In this document: in pieces, positions 1 through 8,707 of the stretch
Layout: every line of letters starts with the position of its first letter
Position numbering within the stretch: position 1 is the stretch's first letter
Assembly: GCF_028751195.1 (NCBI RefSeq)
Contig: NZ_CP066784.1
Location: forward strand, 2,728,001 to 2,792,000
Origin: Alicyclobacillus sp. ALC3
GTDB lineage: Bacteria > Bacillota > Bacilli > Alicyclobacillales > Alicyclobacillaceae
Length of the DNA stretch: 64,000 nt
Reading direction: 5' to 3'
Notes under the pieces: model-generated
Databases searched by the model: none
Seen by the model: only the letters and a program-made list of their open reading frames with translations
Told to the model about the DNA's origin: nothing
Made by a program: the position numbers and the translations under genes

Positions 1-1
1 G

Positions 2-1135
2 CTCACATCAGACGGTGTGCTCTCGGGCCAGTCGAACGTGCCTGGGCGGTACGACTTCACAGTACAGGTGACGGATTCGCTTGGTGCGACGCGGTTGGAG
101 TCTGCGATGTGGGTGATTGAACAGGCGGTTTCGCCTTTGACGGTGCAGAGCATCACGCTTGGTGATGGGACAGCGGGATCGCTGTACGAGCAGACGCTGA
201 TTGCCAACGGCGGGAAACCAGCCTATACGTGGTCGCTCGTCAGCGGTTCACTGCCTGCGGGAGTGGTGCTGAACTCGGACGGTGTGGTGCAAGGCACGCC
301 GACGGCAAGCGGGACATACACATTCACGGTGTCAGTGAGAGATACTGCGGGCCACACGGCCACGGCGACGGACACGCTGACGGTTGAAGCCGGTGCGACG
401 CCGGTAACGCCACCAGTGACACCGCCTACGCCTGGGCCGCCACAGTCGCAGCCGTTGGTGATTGGCGCTGGCTCGCTTCCTGGTGCCACGGCGGGCACTG
501 GCTACTCTGGGACATTGGCGGCTTCTGGCGGCGATGGCACATACACCTGGTCGCTGGCGTCGGGCGCACTGCCGCGGGGACTTATGCTGGCTGCGAACGG
601 CACCCTCTTTGGCACACCGCAGACGATGGGGATGTCCACATTCACGCTGCGGGTGACGGACAAAGGCGGTGACGTCGCGACTCGGACCTTCCACCTGTTC
701 GTGATGCCAAAGCTGTTGCCAGCGTACGACCGGGTGATTGAAGTGAACGGCCAAGTGTTCAGCCTCTCACCGTCGATGGTGTATAACCAGACGACCTATA
801 TGCCGATTTGGTACGTACAGAACGTGCTGAAGTTGGCGGGCGTGAACGCAGCGTGGAACGGCAACTTGAACCGGTGGGACTTGAGCGTGAACACGGGCAG
901 TGGAGCGTTCGCGGGCGTGACGCCGCACCTAATCTTCAACAACCACGGCACACCGGTGTATGTGAACGGAGTGTTGGTGCTGCATGCGCCGACGGTGGCG
1001 CACCGTGATCCGACGGATGGTGTGATGACGACGTATATGCCCATCTGGTATGTGCAGCAGGTGCTGAAGTCGCTTGGCATCACGACGACGTGGAACGGGC
1101 ACGTCTGGAACTTTGAGTTGCCGGGAATGAACTGA
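2..1135 (+). CDS. Giant secreted Ig-like/stalk-domain protein, C-terminal part (5' truncated by window)
   Basis: Reading is open from the first in-frame codon at base 2, so only the last ~377 residues are seen. They contain two putative-Ig (He_PIG-like) repeats of the type YTWSLVSGSLPAG...GTPTASGTYTF, a Pro/Thr-rich linker (VTPPVTPPTPGPP), a further Ig-like repeat and then two C-terminal repeats sharing TTYMPIWYVQ-x-VL...WNG, which resemble stalk/copper-amine-oxidase N-terminal-like domains. The protein is probably exported and surface associated, as judged from the signal peptides of its complete paralogues downstream. The last ~600 bases are almost identical to the end of the gene stopping at 28189, which suggests recent gene conversion. 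The terminator at 1315-1345 follows. The ligand or role is not deducible. Confidence 0.85.
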   Translation, partial: LTSDGVLSGQSNVPGRYDFTVQVTDSLGATRLESAMWVIEQAVSPLTVQSITLGDGTAGSLYEQTLIANGGKPAYTWSLVSGSLPAGVVLNSDGVVQGTPTASGTYTFTVSVRDTAGHTATATDTLTVEAGATPVTPPVTPPTPGPPQSQPLVIGAGSLPGATAGTGYSGTLAASGGDGTYTWSLASGALPRGLMLAANGTLFGTPQTMGMSTFTLRVTDKGGDVATRTFHLFVMPKLLPAYDRVIEVNGQVFSLSPSMVYNQTTYMPIWYVQNVLKLAGVNAAWNGNLNRWDLSVNTGSGAFAGVTPHLIFNNHGTPVYVNGVLVLHAPTVAHRDPTDGVMTTYMPIWYVQQVLKSLGITTTWNGHVWNFELPGMN

Positions 1136-1314
1136 GGGGCGGGACAGATGCGCCGTGGCGGGACTCGTGTCGCACGGGGCAGTCGCGGGCCAGTGAGGGA
1201 CGTACCGCCCGGGCGCGATCGAAGGACAGAATTCGTGTTGCCCGACGACCACATGAGGGCGACTGAAAGACGGAATGTCGAGTCATTTTAGGATAACTAA
1301 AGACAGGACTAGAT

Positions 1315-1345
1315 GGGTGGGGCCACTGCGGTGGCCCCATTTTGA
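1315..1345 (+). terminator. Family terminator copy 1
   Basis: The hairpin GGGGCCAC...GTGGCCCC (1319-1338) is followed by ATTTT. It is the first of 12 near-identical copies whose flanks (AAAGACAGGACTAGATGGGT before, GAGTGGTGAGGC after) are also largely conserved. It ends transcription of the truncated gene upstream. Confidence 0.85.
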
Positions 1346-1388
1346 GTGGTGAGGCTGTTTTGCCGCGAGAGTTGCGGGAGTTGCGGGG

Positions 1389-2169
1389 GCACTGCGGCTC
1401 AGCTATGTGATCGAAACCGACACATGGCTGGCGCTGCGGCTCGGCTATGTGATCGAAATCGACACATGGCTGGCGCTGCGGCTCGGCTATGTGATCGAAA
1501 TCGACACATGGCTGGCGCTGCGGCTCGGCTATGTGATCGAAATCGACACATGGCGGGTGCTACGGCTCGGCTATGAGATCGAAACCGACACATGGCTGGC
1601 AGCAAGACCCGGCTATGTGATCGAAACCGACACATGGCGGGCTGCGGGACTTGGCTATGAGATCGAAACCGACACATGGCAGGCGCTACGGCTCGGCTAT
1701 GTGATCGAAATCGACACATGGCGGGCGCTACGACTCGGCTATGTGATCGAAATCGACATATAGCTGGCGCAACGGCCCGGGTATGTGATCGAAATCGACA
1801 TATAGCTGGCGCAACGGCTCGGCTATGTGATCGAAACCGACACATGGCGGGCGCTACGGCTCGGCTATGTGATCGAAATCGACACATGGCGGGCAGCAAG
1901 GCCCGGCTATGTGATCGAAATCGACACATGGCAGGCGCTACGGCTCGGCTATGTGATCGAAATCGACACATGGCAGGCGGGATGGCTCGGCTATGTGATC
2001 GAAACCGACACATGGCTGGCGCTGCGGCTCGGCTATGTGATCGAAACCGACACATGGCGGGTGCTACGGCTCGGCTATGAGGTCGAAATCGACACATGGC
2101 TGGCGGCAAGGCTCGGCTATGTGATCGAAACCGACACATAGCCGGCGGCAGGGCTCGGGTATGTGATGG
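1389..2169. repeat. 42-bp palindromic repeat array 1 (18 units)
   Basis: Eighteen units in exact 42-bp register (first GCTATGTG at 1402, last equivalent at 2158, difference 756). The conserved core is GCTATGTG-ATCGA-AA-TCGA-CACAT(A/G)GC, a near-perfect inverted repeat with an internal TCGA pair. The remaining ~15 bases vary among a small set of related sequences. Four changes of TATGTG to TATGAG or similar occur across this and array 4. The minus strand is open across the whole array. The function is unknown. Confidence 0.95.
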
Positions 2170-2218
2170 GGCACAGACCCCGAAGGCCCCCTCCGTGTTC
2201 ATGACGTCCATTTCAGAC

Positions 2219-2247
2219 ATTGTACCGTACAATTCGCCTCAATTTGA
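2219..2247 (-). promoter_or_regulatory. Candidate leftward promoter reading into array 1
   Basis: ATTGTACCGTACAAT (2219-2233) is a perfect palindrome. Read on the minus strand it provides TACAAT as a -10, with TCAAAT 17 bp upstream (2242-2247). The same sequence and spacing recur beside array 3 (13581-13609) and upstream of the glycosyltransferase-TPR gene (43008-43036). It would transcribe array 1 leftwards. The -35 match is weak. Confidence 0.4.
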
Positions 2248-2447
2248 CGCCATTTGCGCGCGGATGGCGGATTCGATTGCTCGAGGCGATGTGGCGCCGA
2301 AGCGCACGGCAAATCGGCGGTAACGCAGCGGTCGCACCATTGACGCGGATATCGCCGTCTGCAATTTCCATCATACGACCGTGATCCCGGCGCGGCCCGA
2401 CCGAGTCCCCGCGAGTCGAGGTCTCAACCGATGTGCAAAGCCTCACC

Positions 2448-2555
2448 CAGTCTGAATTGGAGGGGATTTGGTACGTGCAGCAGGTGCTGCAGCTTGGAAC
2501 TGCGATGACGTGGAACGGACACACGCAGAATTTCGGGTTGCCGGAGATGAAGTGA
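2448..2555 (+). pseudogene. Decayed C-terminal tail of a stalk-domain gene (module after array 1)
   Basis: The frame reads QSELEGIWYVQQVL...MTWNGH...LPEMK-stop, matching the last stalk repeat of the giant proteins (PIWYVQQVL...TTWNGHVWNF..LPG). No start codon, signal peptide or upstream domains remain. It lies at the end of a module starting GATATCGCCGTCTGC at 2348 that follows arrays 1, 2, 4, 5 and 6. It is followed by the terminator at 2624. Confidence 0.75.
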
Positions 2556-2619
2556 GGGGAGGAAAGGCACCAAGGGCTGGACTTGAGGCGCCGGGCACGA
2601 AGGAAGGACAGGACTAGAT

Positions 2620-2650
2620 GGGTGGGGCCACTGCGGTGGCCCCATTTTGA
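2620..2650 (+). terminator. Family terminator copy 2
   Basis: The same GGGGCCAC...GTGGCCCC hairpin (2624-2643) plus ATTTT follows the array 1 module. Confidence 0.8.
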
Positions 2651-2710
2651 GTGGTGAGGCTGTGTGCGGCGAGGATTGCGGGACCAGCACAGGGGCGTGT
2701 TTGAGGGCTA

Positions 2711-2840
2711 GTTAAAGTTAGCGCCACTGGTGTCGCGAACGGGGGAGGCGGCGGGGGCCGGATCGCTCGTGAATGGAAAAAATGTCGCTGCACGGGATTC
2801 TGGCGGCGAATAGCGACAAAACCGATACTATCACGGGCGG
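2711..2840. repeat. Dispersed TGTCGCT/AGCGACA hairpin element
   Basis: The element begins TTAAAGTTAGCGCCACTGGTG and continues to AAAAAATGTCGCT...TAGCGACAAAACCGA. The TGTCGCT and AGCGACA arms could pair. About a dozen related copies occur in the first 41 kb, normally just downstream of a family terminator. No ORF is evident. Confidence 0.7.
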
Positions 2841-2952
2841 CGCAGGCTGCCGAAAGCCGTGCGCGGGCCGCTGACGCATCCCGGCTCATCCCGCGCAACC
2901 GCTGCGGGTTTCGTCATCAGCCTGAGCCGCAGTCCCCAGTCCACCCCTGACC

Positions 2953-3230
2953 ATTGCTACTAGGGGCGACTACTAGAGTTACAGGCGCAAATTAGTAGAT
3001 ATGGAATGTACCTAGGTCTCAAAATTCGAGTATATTAGACACAAGTAGATACATGGGCACGATGAGCGACTGCCCCAGACCATCTATCCCCGTGCGTTCG
3101 CACTCTCGTAACTGTGAGGCGTCCTGGACTCGTTCAACTTAGAGAAGCAATTGCGAGACCGGTGCAGAACTGCGGCTATTGATAATCCAATCCAAAATGA
3201 AGTTGCGCTGTGAAGAGAGGAGAAGCGAAT
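2953..3230 (+). promoter_or_regulatory. Leader/promoter region of giant-protein gene B
   Basis: This noncoding stretch is closely matched at 21953-22240 upstream of gene D. Shared parts include CTACTAGGGGCGACTACTAG, a TATATT hexamer (3031-3036; 22033-22038) inside AAAATTCGAGTATATTAGAC, and the run to an AGAGGAG ribosome binding site. The TATATT may be a -10, but no clear -35 is visible. The long leader may hold regulatory sequence. Confidence 0.45.
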
Positions 3231-6200
3231 TTGCGAGAAAAGCAAGGGAGAGGGAACAAGGGGCGGCGGATGTTGAACGCAACGACAGCCGTGATGGTCA
3301 CGCTTGGCACCGCGATGAGTTTTGCCCCGTCGCAGGCACTGGCAGTGCCGATAGCAGGGGTGACGCCCCAACAACCTAGCGTGATTACGAAGCAAGACGG
3401 CTCCACCTGGGTCGTGGTGTCGAGCGCGGCCAATCTGGAGTTTATCGACATGTACCCGATGAGCTCCATCGCATCGGGAGTGGCGGTGGACTACCTCCAC
3501 GCGAACATTGAGCTGACCAGTAACATTGTCATGACAGGCGTGAACTGGACTCCGCTGGGGAATAGCGCCCATCCGTTCGCTGGCACCTTCGACGGACAAG
3601 TGTACACGGTGTCGGGTGTCAGTGTATCGGGGAGTCCCTCCGATGCTGGTTTCTTTGGCACACTAGGTACGAGTGGCACGATTGAAAACGTCCAAGTGTC
3701 CGATACCGTGACGACGTCCAGCCAGAGCAACTACCCATCTGAAGGTGGGCTCGTCGGATATATGGCGGGCGGTAACATCACAGACGCGTACGTCAGTGGA
3801 AGCGTCTCGTACAACGTTAATGGGCCAATTTACACAGGAGGCCTAGTCGGCAATATGCAGGGCGGGAGCATTTCCGGATCGACTGCAAATGTCACACTCT
3901 CTGACAATACCGGCGCAGTCGCCTACATGGGTGGTCTGGTGGGCGAAATGCAGAGTGGTAGTATCACCAATTCACACGCGGTGAGCGGCAGCTTCACAGG
4001 CACCGCCGGTGGAACCCTTGATGCAGGTGGCTTGGTGGCGGACATGATGGGCGGGAGTATTTCGGGATCAACCGCCACCTACGTGTTCACCGACCTGAAT
4101 GGCGGGGGAAGCGTGTCTCTTGGCGGCTTTGTCGGAGACATGCAGACGGGCACCATTACGAATTCGACTGCGAGCGGTACGCTCCAGTCTGACACGACCG
4201 GCGGTAGCACCTACGCCGGTGGCTTTGCGGGATCGATGGAGGGGGGGAGCATCGCCGGATCGACTGCGATGAGCACCCTCCATCCTGGCGCCGCCAGCGG
4301 TAACACCTACGCCGGTGGTCTCGTGGGGGAGATAAATGCTGGCAGTGTGACTGGGTCATCTGCAGCTACGCAGATTAGCGATCAAAAGTTAGCGTCCGAC
4401 AGCTTTCTCGGAGGCCTAGCGGGCGACATGCAAGCTGGCAGCATCACGGATTCACACGCGAGCGGCACAGTCACAGGGTCCGGTACCGCAGGAATGACTG
4501 AGAGCTACGTCGGCGGCCTAGTCGGCCAGATGCAGGCGGGCAGTGTGTCGGCTTCATACATGAGTGGCAGCGTCACTGCTGACGCTGACGTGATTGCCTA
4601 TGCGGGTGGCTTGGTGGCAGAAATCGTGAGCGGGAGCGTCTCAGAGTCATTCATGAGCGGCACAGTGAGTGCTGGCCCTACCGCAGGTGTCGGGACTTAC
4701 GCTGGCGGCTTGGTGGCCGAAATGCTCAGTGGCGGTGTCACCAACGCATACATGCGGGGTACAGTCAACAGTTCAGCACCCGGTGGTGGCTACGCTGATG
4801 GTGGTGGACTGGTGGGTCAAATGTCTAGTGGCAGCGTCACGACATCTTACGTGAACGCTGATGTCACGGCCAATTCCTTTCTGTCCGCCGCCGCGGGTGG
4901 GCTAGTCGGCAACACATTTGCAGGCACCATCACAGACGGTTATGTCGGTGGGAACGTCAATGGAACTGCGGTTACGAGCGGCACGCTGTTTGGGAGTGGC
5001 TCTGCGCCGTCCGGATCGTTTGGCGCACTGACCTCTTCGCAGATGACTCTGCAGCCGTCATTTGTCGGCTTCGACTTTACCGGGACGTGGGCGATGGACC
5101 CGAGCGGTGTGACTAACTCGGGCATGCCGTATTTGCAGGGCCTGTATCCGACGATTGCGTCGACGTCGCTTGGTGTCGCCGTGTCGGGCGTAGCTTTCTC
5201 CGGGTCACTCGCTGTTTCAGGCGGATCCGGCGGTGACACATGGTCTGTCACCGGCTTGCCAACCGGCCTCTCGTTTAATCCGGCCACTGGCGCCATCTCT
5301 GGCACGGTCACGACGACTGGCGTCTACACGGTCACGGCGACTGTGACCGACAGCATGGACCTCAGCGACACGCGGGTGTTGACACTCGACGTGGTGAACC
5401 CTGTGGTCGTCTCGGTGCCGTCCTCGACGACGATTGAGATGCCGTCGTCTGGTTCTGTGAGCGGCCTGCCGTGGACGCCGAGTGCCACAGGTGGTGGTGC
5501 CGGTGGAGGTGCCGCGTACACGTGGTCGATGAGCCCGACTTCGTTGGACGGACTTGGGATCACGCCGATTGGGGACTGGACGGGGGCGGTTGCCGGGCCG
5601 GGGCAGTTCTCGGCGACGCTTGAGGCGAAGTCGGGCCTAGGTGTTCTCGGCGTCGAGACTGTGTCCTTGGACGTGTTACCGCCACTTGTCCTGAAGACAA
5701 CGTCAGCGCTACCGGAGGGAGAGACCGGCCTCGCCTATAATGACAAGTTGAGCGCGTCGGGTGGGTCAGGTAGCTACACCTGGGCGTTGGCAAACGGCAC
5801 GACGTCGGGGCAGATGGACGGCTTGTCGCTGTCGTCTGGCGGTCTGTTGAGCGGCAACCCGAATGCTTCCGGCACGTTTACCTTCACGGCGACGGTGGCA
5901 GATGGATACGCGACGGAGTCGCGCAGCTTTACGTTGGACGTCGCTCCGGCGCTGTCCCCGCTTGCGCCGGTCCGGCAGACGGTTCTGTCCGGTTGGCCGG
6001 ACACCTTCACCTTCACGGAGATGGGGGGATACGGTTCGTACACGTGGTCGCTGGCGAGTGGCACGCTGCCGCCTGGCTATACGCTCACCTCAGGTGGTGT
6101 GCTCTCGGGCCAGTCCAATGCTGTCGGGACATATGCGTTCACTGTGCGGGTGACTGACTCGCTTGGTGCGACGCGGCAGGAGTCTGCGACGTGGGTGATT

Positions 6201-7211
6201 GAACAGGCGGTATCGCCGCTGACCGTGCAGAGTATCACGCTTGGTGATGGGACACAAGGCTCACTGTATGAGCAGACACTGATTGCCAACGGTGGGAAAC
6301 CAGCCTACACGTGGTCGCTTGTGAGCGGGTCACTGCCTGCGGGGGTGGTGCTGAACTCGGACGGCGTGGTGCAAGGGACGCCGACGGCGAGCGGGACATA
6401 CACGTTCACGGTGGAAGTGAAAGATTCCGCAGGTCACACGGCCACGGCGACCGACACGCTGACGGTCGAGGCCGGCGCGACGCCAGTGACACCGCCTGTC
6501 ACACCGCCTACGCCGCCACAGTCGCAGCCGCTGGTGATTGGCGCGGGCTCACTGCCCGGCGCGACAGCAGGCACTGGCTACTCTGGGACATTGGCGGCTT
6601 CGGGCGGCGATGGCACGTACCAGTGGTCGCTGGCGTCGGGCGCACTGCCGCGGGGACTTTCGCTAGGGGCGAAAGGCACACTCTTTGGCACGCCGCAGTC
6701 AATGGGGCTGTCCACATTCACGCTGCGGGTGACGGACAAGAGCGGTGACGTGGCGACTCGGACCTTCCACCTGTTCGTGATGCCAAAGCTGTTGCCTGCG
6801 TACGACCGGGTGATTGAAGTGAACGGGCAGGTATTCAGCCTCTCGCCGTCGATGGTCTACAACCACACGACGTACATGCCGATTTGGTACGTGCAGAACG
6901 TGCTGCAATTGGCGGGTGTGACCGCGGTGTGGAACGGCAACTTGAACCGCTGGGACTTGACGGTGAACACGAGCAGCGGAGCGTTCGCGAGCGTGACGCC
7001 GCACCTCATCTTCAATAACCACGGCACGCCAGTGTACGTGAACGGAGTGCTGGTGTTGCATGCGCCGACGGTGGCGCACCGTGATCCGACAGATGGTGTG
7101 ATGACGACGTACATGCCCATCTGGTATGTGCAGCAGGTGCTGCAGTCGCTTGGCATTACGACGACGTGGAACGGGCACGTCTGGAACTTCCTGCTGCCCG
7201 GCGTGGAGTGA
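3231..7211 (+). CDS. Giant secreted GLUG/Ig-like/stalk-domain protein B (1326 aa)
   Basis: TTG at 3231 is chosen because AGAGGAG lies 8 bp upstream; the GTG at 3210 has no ribosome binding site, and all paralogues share this TTG arrangement. Residues 1-38 form a basic, then hydrophobic signal peptide (GRRMLNATTAVMVTLGTAMS...ALA). Residues ~50-630 hold GLUG-like repeats (GGLVG-M-x-GSI-x-S), which probably form a beta-helix. Ig-like repeats follow, including one copy of the 89-residue unit from 5685, then a TPPVTPP linker and two stalk repeats from about residue 1187. There is no LPXTG motif or C-terminal anchor helix. By analogy with families carrying GLUG and He_PIG domains it may be an adhesin or S-layer-associated protein; this is inference. 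The N-terminal half is nearly identical to gene D. Confidence 0.88.
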   Translation: MREKQGRGNKGRRMLNATTAVMVTLGTAMSFAPSQALAVPIAGVTPQQPSVITKQDGSTWVVVSSAANLEFIDMYPMSSIASGVAVDYLHANIELTSNIVMTGVNWTPLGNSAHPFAGTFDGQVYTVSGVSVSGSPSDAGFFGTLGTSGTIENVQVSDTVTTSSQSNYPSEGGLVGYMAGGNITDAYVSGSVSYNVNGPIYTGGLVGNMQGGSISGSTANVTLSDNTGAVAYMGGLVGEMQSGSITNSHAVSGSFTGTAGGTLDAGGLVADMMGGSISGSTATYVFTDLNGGGSVSLGGFVGDMQTGTITNSTASGTLQSDTTGGSTYAGGFAGSMEGGSIAGSTAMSTLHPGAASGNTYAGGLVGEINAGSVTGSSAATQISDQKLASDSFLGGLAGDMQAGSITDSHASGTVTGSGTAGMTESYVGGLVGQMQAGSVSASYMSGSVTADADVIAYAGGLVAEIVSGSVSESFMSGTVSAGPTAGVGTYAGGLVAEMLSGGVTNAYMRGTVNSSAPGGGYADGGGLVGQMSSGSVTTSYVNADVTANSFLSAAAGGLVGNTFAGTITDGYVGGNVNGTAVTSGTLFGSGSAPSGSFGALTSSQMTLQPSFVGFDFTGTWAMDPSGVTNSGMPYLQGLYPTIASTSLGVAVSGVAFSGSLAVSGGSGGDTWSVTGLPTGLSFNPATGAISGTVTTTGVYTVTATVTDSMDLSDTRVLTLDVVNPVVVSVPSSTTIEMPSSGSVSGLPWTPSATGGGAGGGAAYTWSMSPTSLDGLGITPIGDWTGAVAGPGQFSATLEAKSGLGVLGVETVSLDVLPPLVLKTTSALPEGETGLAYNDKLSASGGSGSYTWALANGTTSGQMDGLSLSSGGLLSGNPNASGTFTFTATVADGYATESRSFTLDVAPALSPLAPVRQTVLSGWPDTFTFTEMGGYGSYTWSLASGTLPPGYTLTSGGVLSGQSNAVGTYAFTVRVTDSLGATRQESATWVIEQAVSPLTVQSITLGDGTQGSLYEQTLIANGGKPAYTWSLVSGSLPAGVVLNSDGVVQGTPTASGTYTFTVEVKDSAGHTATATDTLTVEAGATPVTPPVTPPTPPQSQPLVIGAGSLPGATAGTGYSGTLAASGGDGTYQWSLASGALPRGLSLGAKGTLFGTPQSMGLSTFTLRVTDKSGDVATRTFHLFVMPKLLPAYDRVIEVNGQVFSLSPSMVYNHTTYMPIWYVQNVLQLAGVTAVWNGNLNRWDLTVNTSSGAFASVTPHLIFNNHGTPVYVNGVLVLHAPTVAHRDPTDGVMTTYMPIWYVQQVLQSLGITTTWNGHVWNFLLPGVE

Positions 7212-7387
7212 GGGCGAGAGGGATGCGACGAGGCGACACGGTTCGGGCCGTACGGGGCCGGGCGAGTGAGGGATGTACCGCACAGGCGCGAACGAAGGAG
7301 AGAAGTCGTGTTGTCCACAGACCACATGAGGGCGACTGAAAGACGGGATGTCGAGTCATGTTAGGATAACTGAAGACAGGACTAGAT

Positions 7388-7417
7388 GGGTGGGGCCACT
7401 GCGGTGGCCCCATTTCG
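7388..7417 (+). terminator. Family terminator copy 3
   Basis: The hairpin GGGGCCAC...GTGGCCCC (7392-7411) follows gene B, with a weaker T tract (ATTTCG). Confidence 0.75.
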
Positions 7418-7463
7418 AGTGGTGAGGCTGTTTTGCCGCGAGAGTTGCGGGAGTAGCGGGGGC

Positions 7464-7541
7464 GCGGACCGACCGCGAAGGGTAAAAATGTTGCTGTACG
7501 ACGATTTTGAGGCGGATAGCGACAAAAACGACACTACCGCG
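7464..7541. repeat. Dispersed hairpin element (short copy) abutting array 2
   Basis: It contains the GACCGCGAAGGGTAAAAATG variant, a diverged TGTTGCT arm and GCGGATAGCGACAAAAACGAC. It runs directly into the first unit of array 2. Confidence 0.6.
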
Positions 7542-8070
7542 GGAGCAACGGCCCGGGTATGTGATCGAAATCGACATATAGCTGGCGGGACGGCTCGGCT
7601 ATGTGATCGAAACCGACACATAGCTGGCGGGACGGCTCGGCTATGTGATCGAAATCGACACATGGCAGGCGGGACGGCTCGGCTATGTGATCGAAACCGA
7701 CACATAGCTGGCGCTGCGGCTCGGCTATGTGATCGAAATCGACACATGGCAGGCGGGACGGCTCGGCTATGTGATCGAAACCGACACATAGCAGGCGGCA
7801 GGGCTCGGCTATGTGATCGAAACCGACATATGGCTGGCGCTACGGCTCGGCTATGTGATCGAAATCGACACATGGCTGGCGCTGCGGCTCGGCTATGTGA
7901 TCGAAACCGACACATAGCAGGCGGCAAGGCTCGGCTATGTGATCGAAATCGACACATAGCGGGTGCTACGGCTCGGCTATGTGATCGAAATCGACATATA
8001 GCTGGCGGGACGGCCCGGCTATGTGATCGAAATCGACACATAGCAGGCGGCAGGGCTCGGCTATGTGATA
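7542..8070. repeat. 42-bp palindromic repeat array 2 (12 units)
   Basis: Twelve units in exact 42-bp register (7556 to 8060, difference 504). Many units here have CACATAGC, which makes the palindrome with GCTATGTG perfect. The array is followed directly by the GATATCGCCGTCTGC module. By chance or ancestry, one plus frame stays open from the terminator through the array into the stalk tail; that continuity is not kept at the other arrays. Confidence 0.95.
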
Positions 8071-8165
8071 TCGCCGTCTGCAATTTCCATCATACGACCG
8101 TGTCCCGGTGCGGCCCGACCGAGTCCCCGCGAGTCGAGGCCTCAACCGAGGTGCAAAGCTTCACC

Positions 8166-8288
8166 CAGTCTGATTTAAAGGGGATTTGGTACGTGCAACG
8201 AGTACTACAATCGCTTGGAATTGCTATGACGTGGAACGGACACGTCTGGGACTCCCTGTTGCCGGGGATAAAGTGGGGGCGAGGATGA
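8166..8288 (+). pseudogene. Decayed C-terminal tail of a stalk-domain gene (module after array 2)
   Basis: The frame reads QSDLKGIWYVQRVLQSLGIA, then MTWNGHVWDSLLPG, matching the last stalk repeat of the giant proteins. A one-base deletion in the preceding module relative to other copies (GTGTCCCGG instead of GTGATCCCGG) puts it in frame with the array. No functional start is seen. Confidence 0.7.
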
Positions 8289-8358
8289 TGCGCCGAGGAC
8301 AGGACTTGAGGCGCCTGGCACGAACGAGGGACAGGATGAAGGAAGGACAGGACTAGAT

Positions 8359-8389
8359 GGGTGGGGCCACTGCGGTGGCCCCATTTTGA
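8359..8389 (+). terminator. Family terminator copy 4
   Basis: The GGGGCCAC...GTGGCCCC hairpin (8363-8382) is followed by ATTTTG. Confidence 0.8.
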
Positions 8390-8439
8390 GTGGTGAGGCC
8401 GTTTTGCAGCGAGAGTTGCGGGAGTAGCGGGGGCGGGTT

Positions 8440-8563
8440 TGAGTTAACGACACAGGCGTCGCTGAACTAACGGGGGGACACGGGGGTGCGGACCGCCCGC
8501 GAAGGGTAAAAATGTCGCTAGGCGGCGAAAATCTGGCGGATAGCGACAAAAACGACACTTCCG
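8440..8563. repeat. Dispersed TGTCGCT/AGCGACA hairpin element
   Basis: GAGTTAACGACACAGGCGTC is followed by AAAAATGTCGCTA...TAGCGACAAAAACGACACT. The 8-base arms TGTCGCTA/TAGCGACA are exact complements. It marks the left border of the minus-strand glycan operon. Confidence 0.7.
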
Positions 8564-8707
8564 CTGGAGCTGGGAGTCCTGGACGTTCGTGATCGTACGG
8601 TAGGGGTCGTCACGGTAGAACCCGCTACTGAAGTGGTCATCTGAAGTGGTCGTCTGAAGTGACCAGCGCCGCGTGGCGGTCTCGATCGACCTGCGACATC
8701 TAGGTTG

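Noticed and set aside
332-754. Long ORFs opposite the giant-protein genes (also at 6699-7325, 19851-20534, 32138-32740, 41531-42976)
   Set aside because: They are shadows of GC-rich, repetitive coding sequence: no ribosome binding sites, no known domains, and rich in Arg/His/Pro as expected for antisense frames.
7386-8288. A 300-codon plus-strand ORF through array 2 into the stalk tail as a real protein
   Set aside because: The 42-bp unit has no stop in several frames, so long ORFs are expected. There is no ribosome binding site, it starts inside the terminator hairpin, and frame continuity with the stalk tail depends on a one-base deletion absent at the other arrays.
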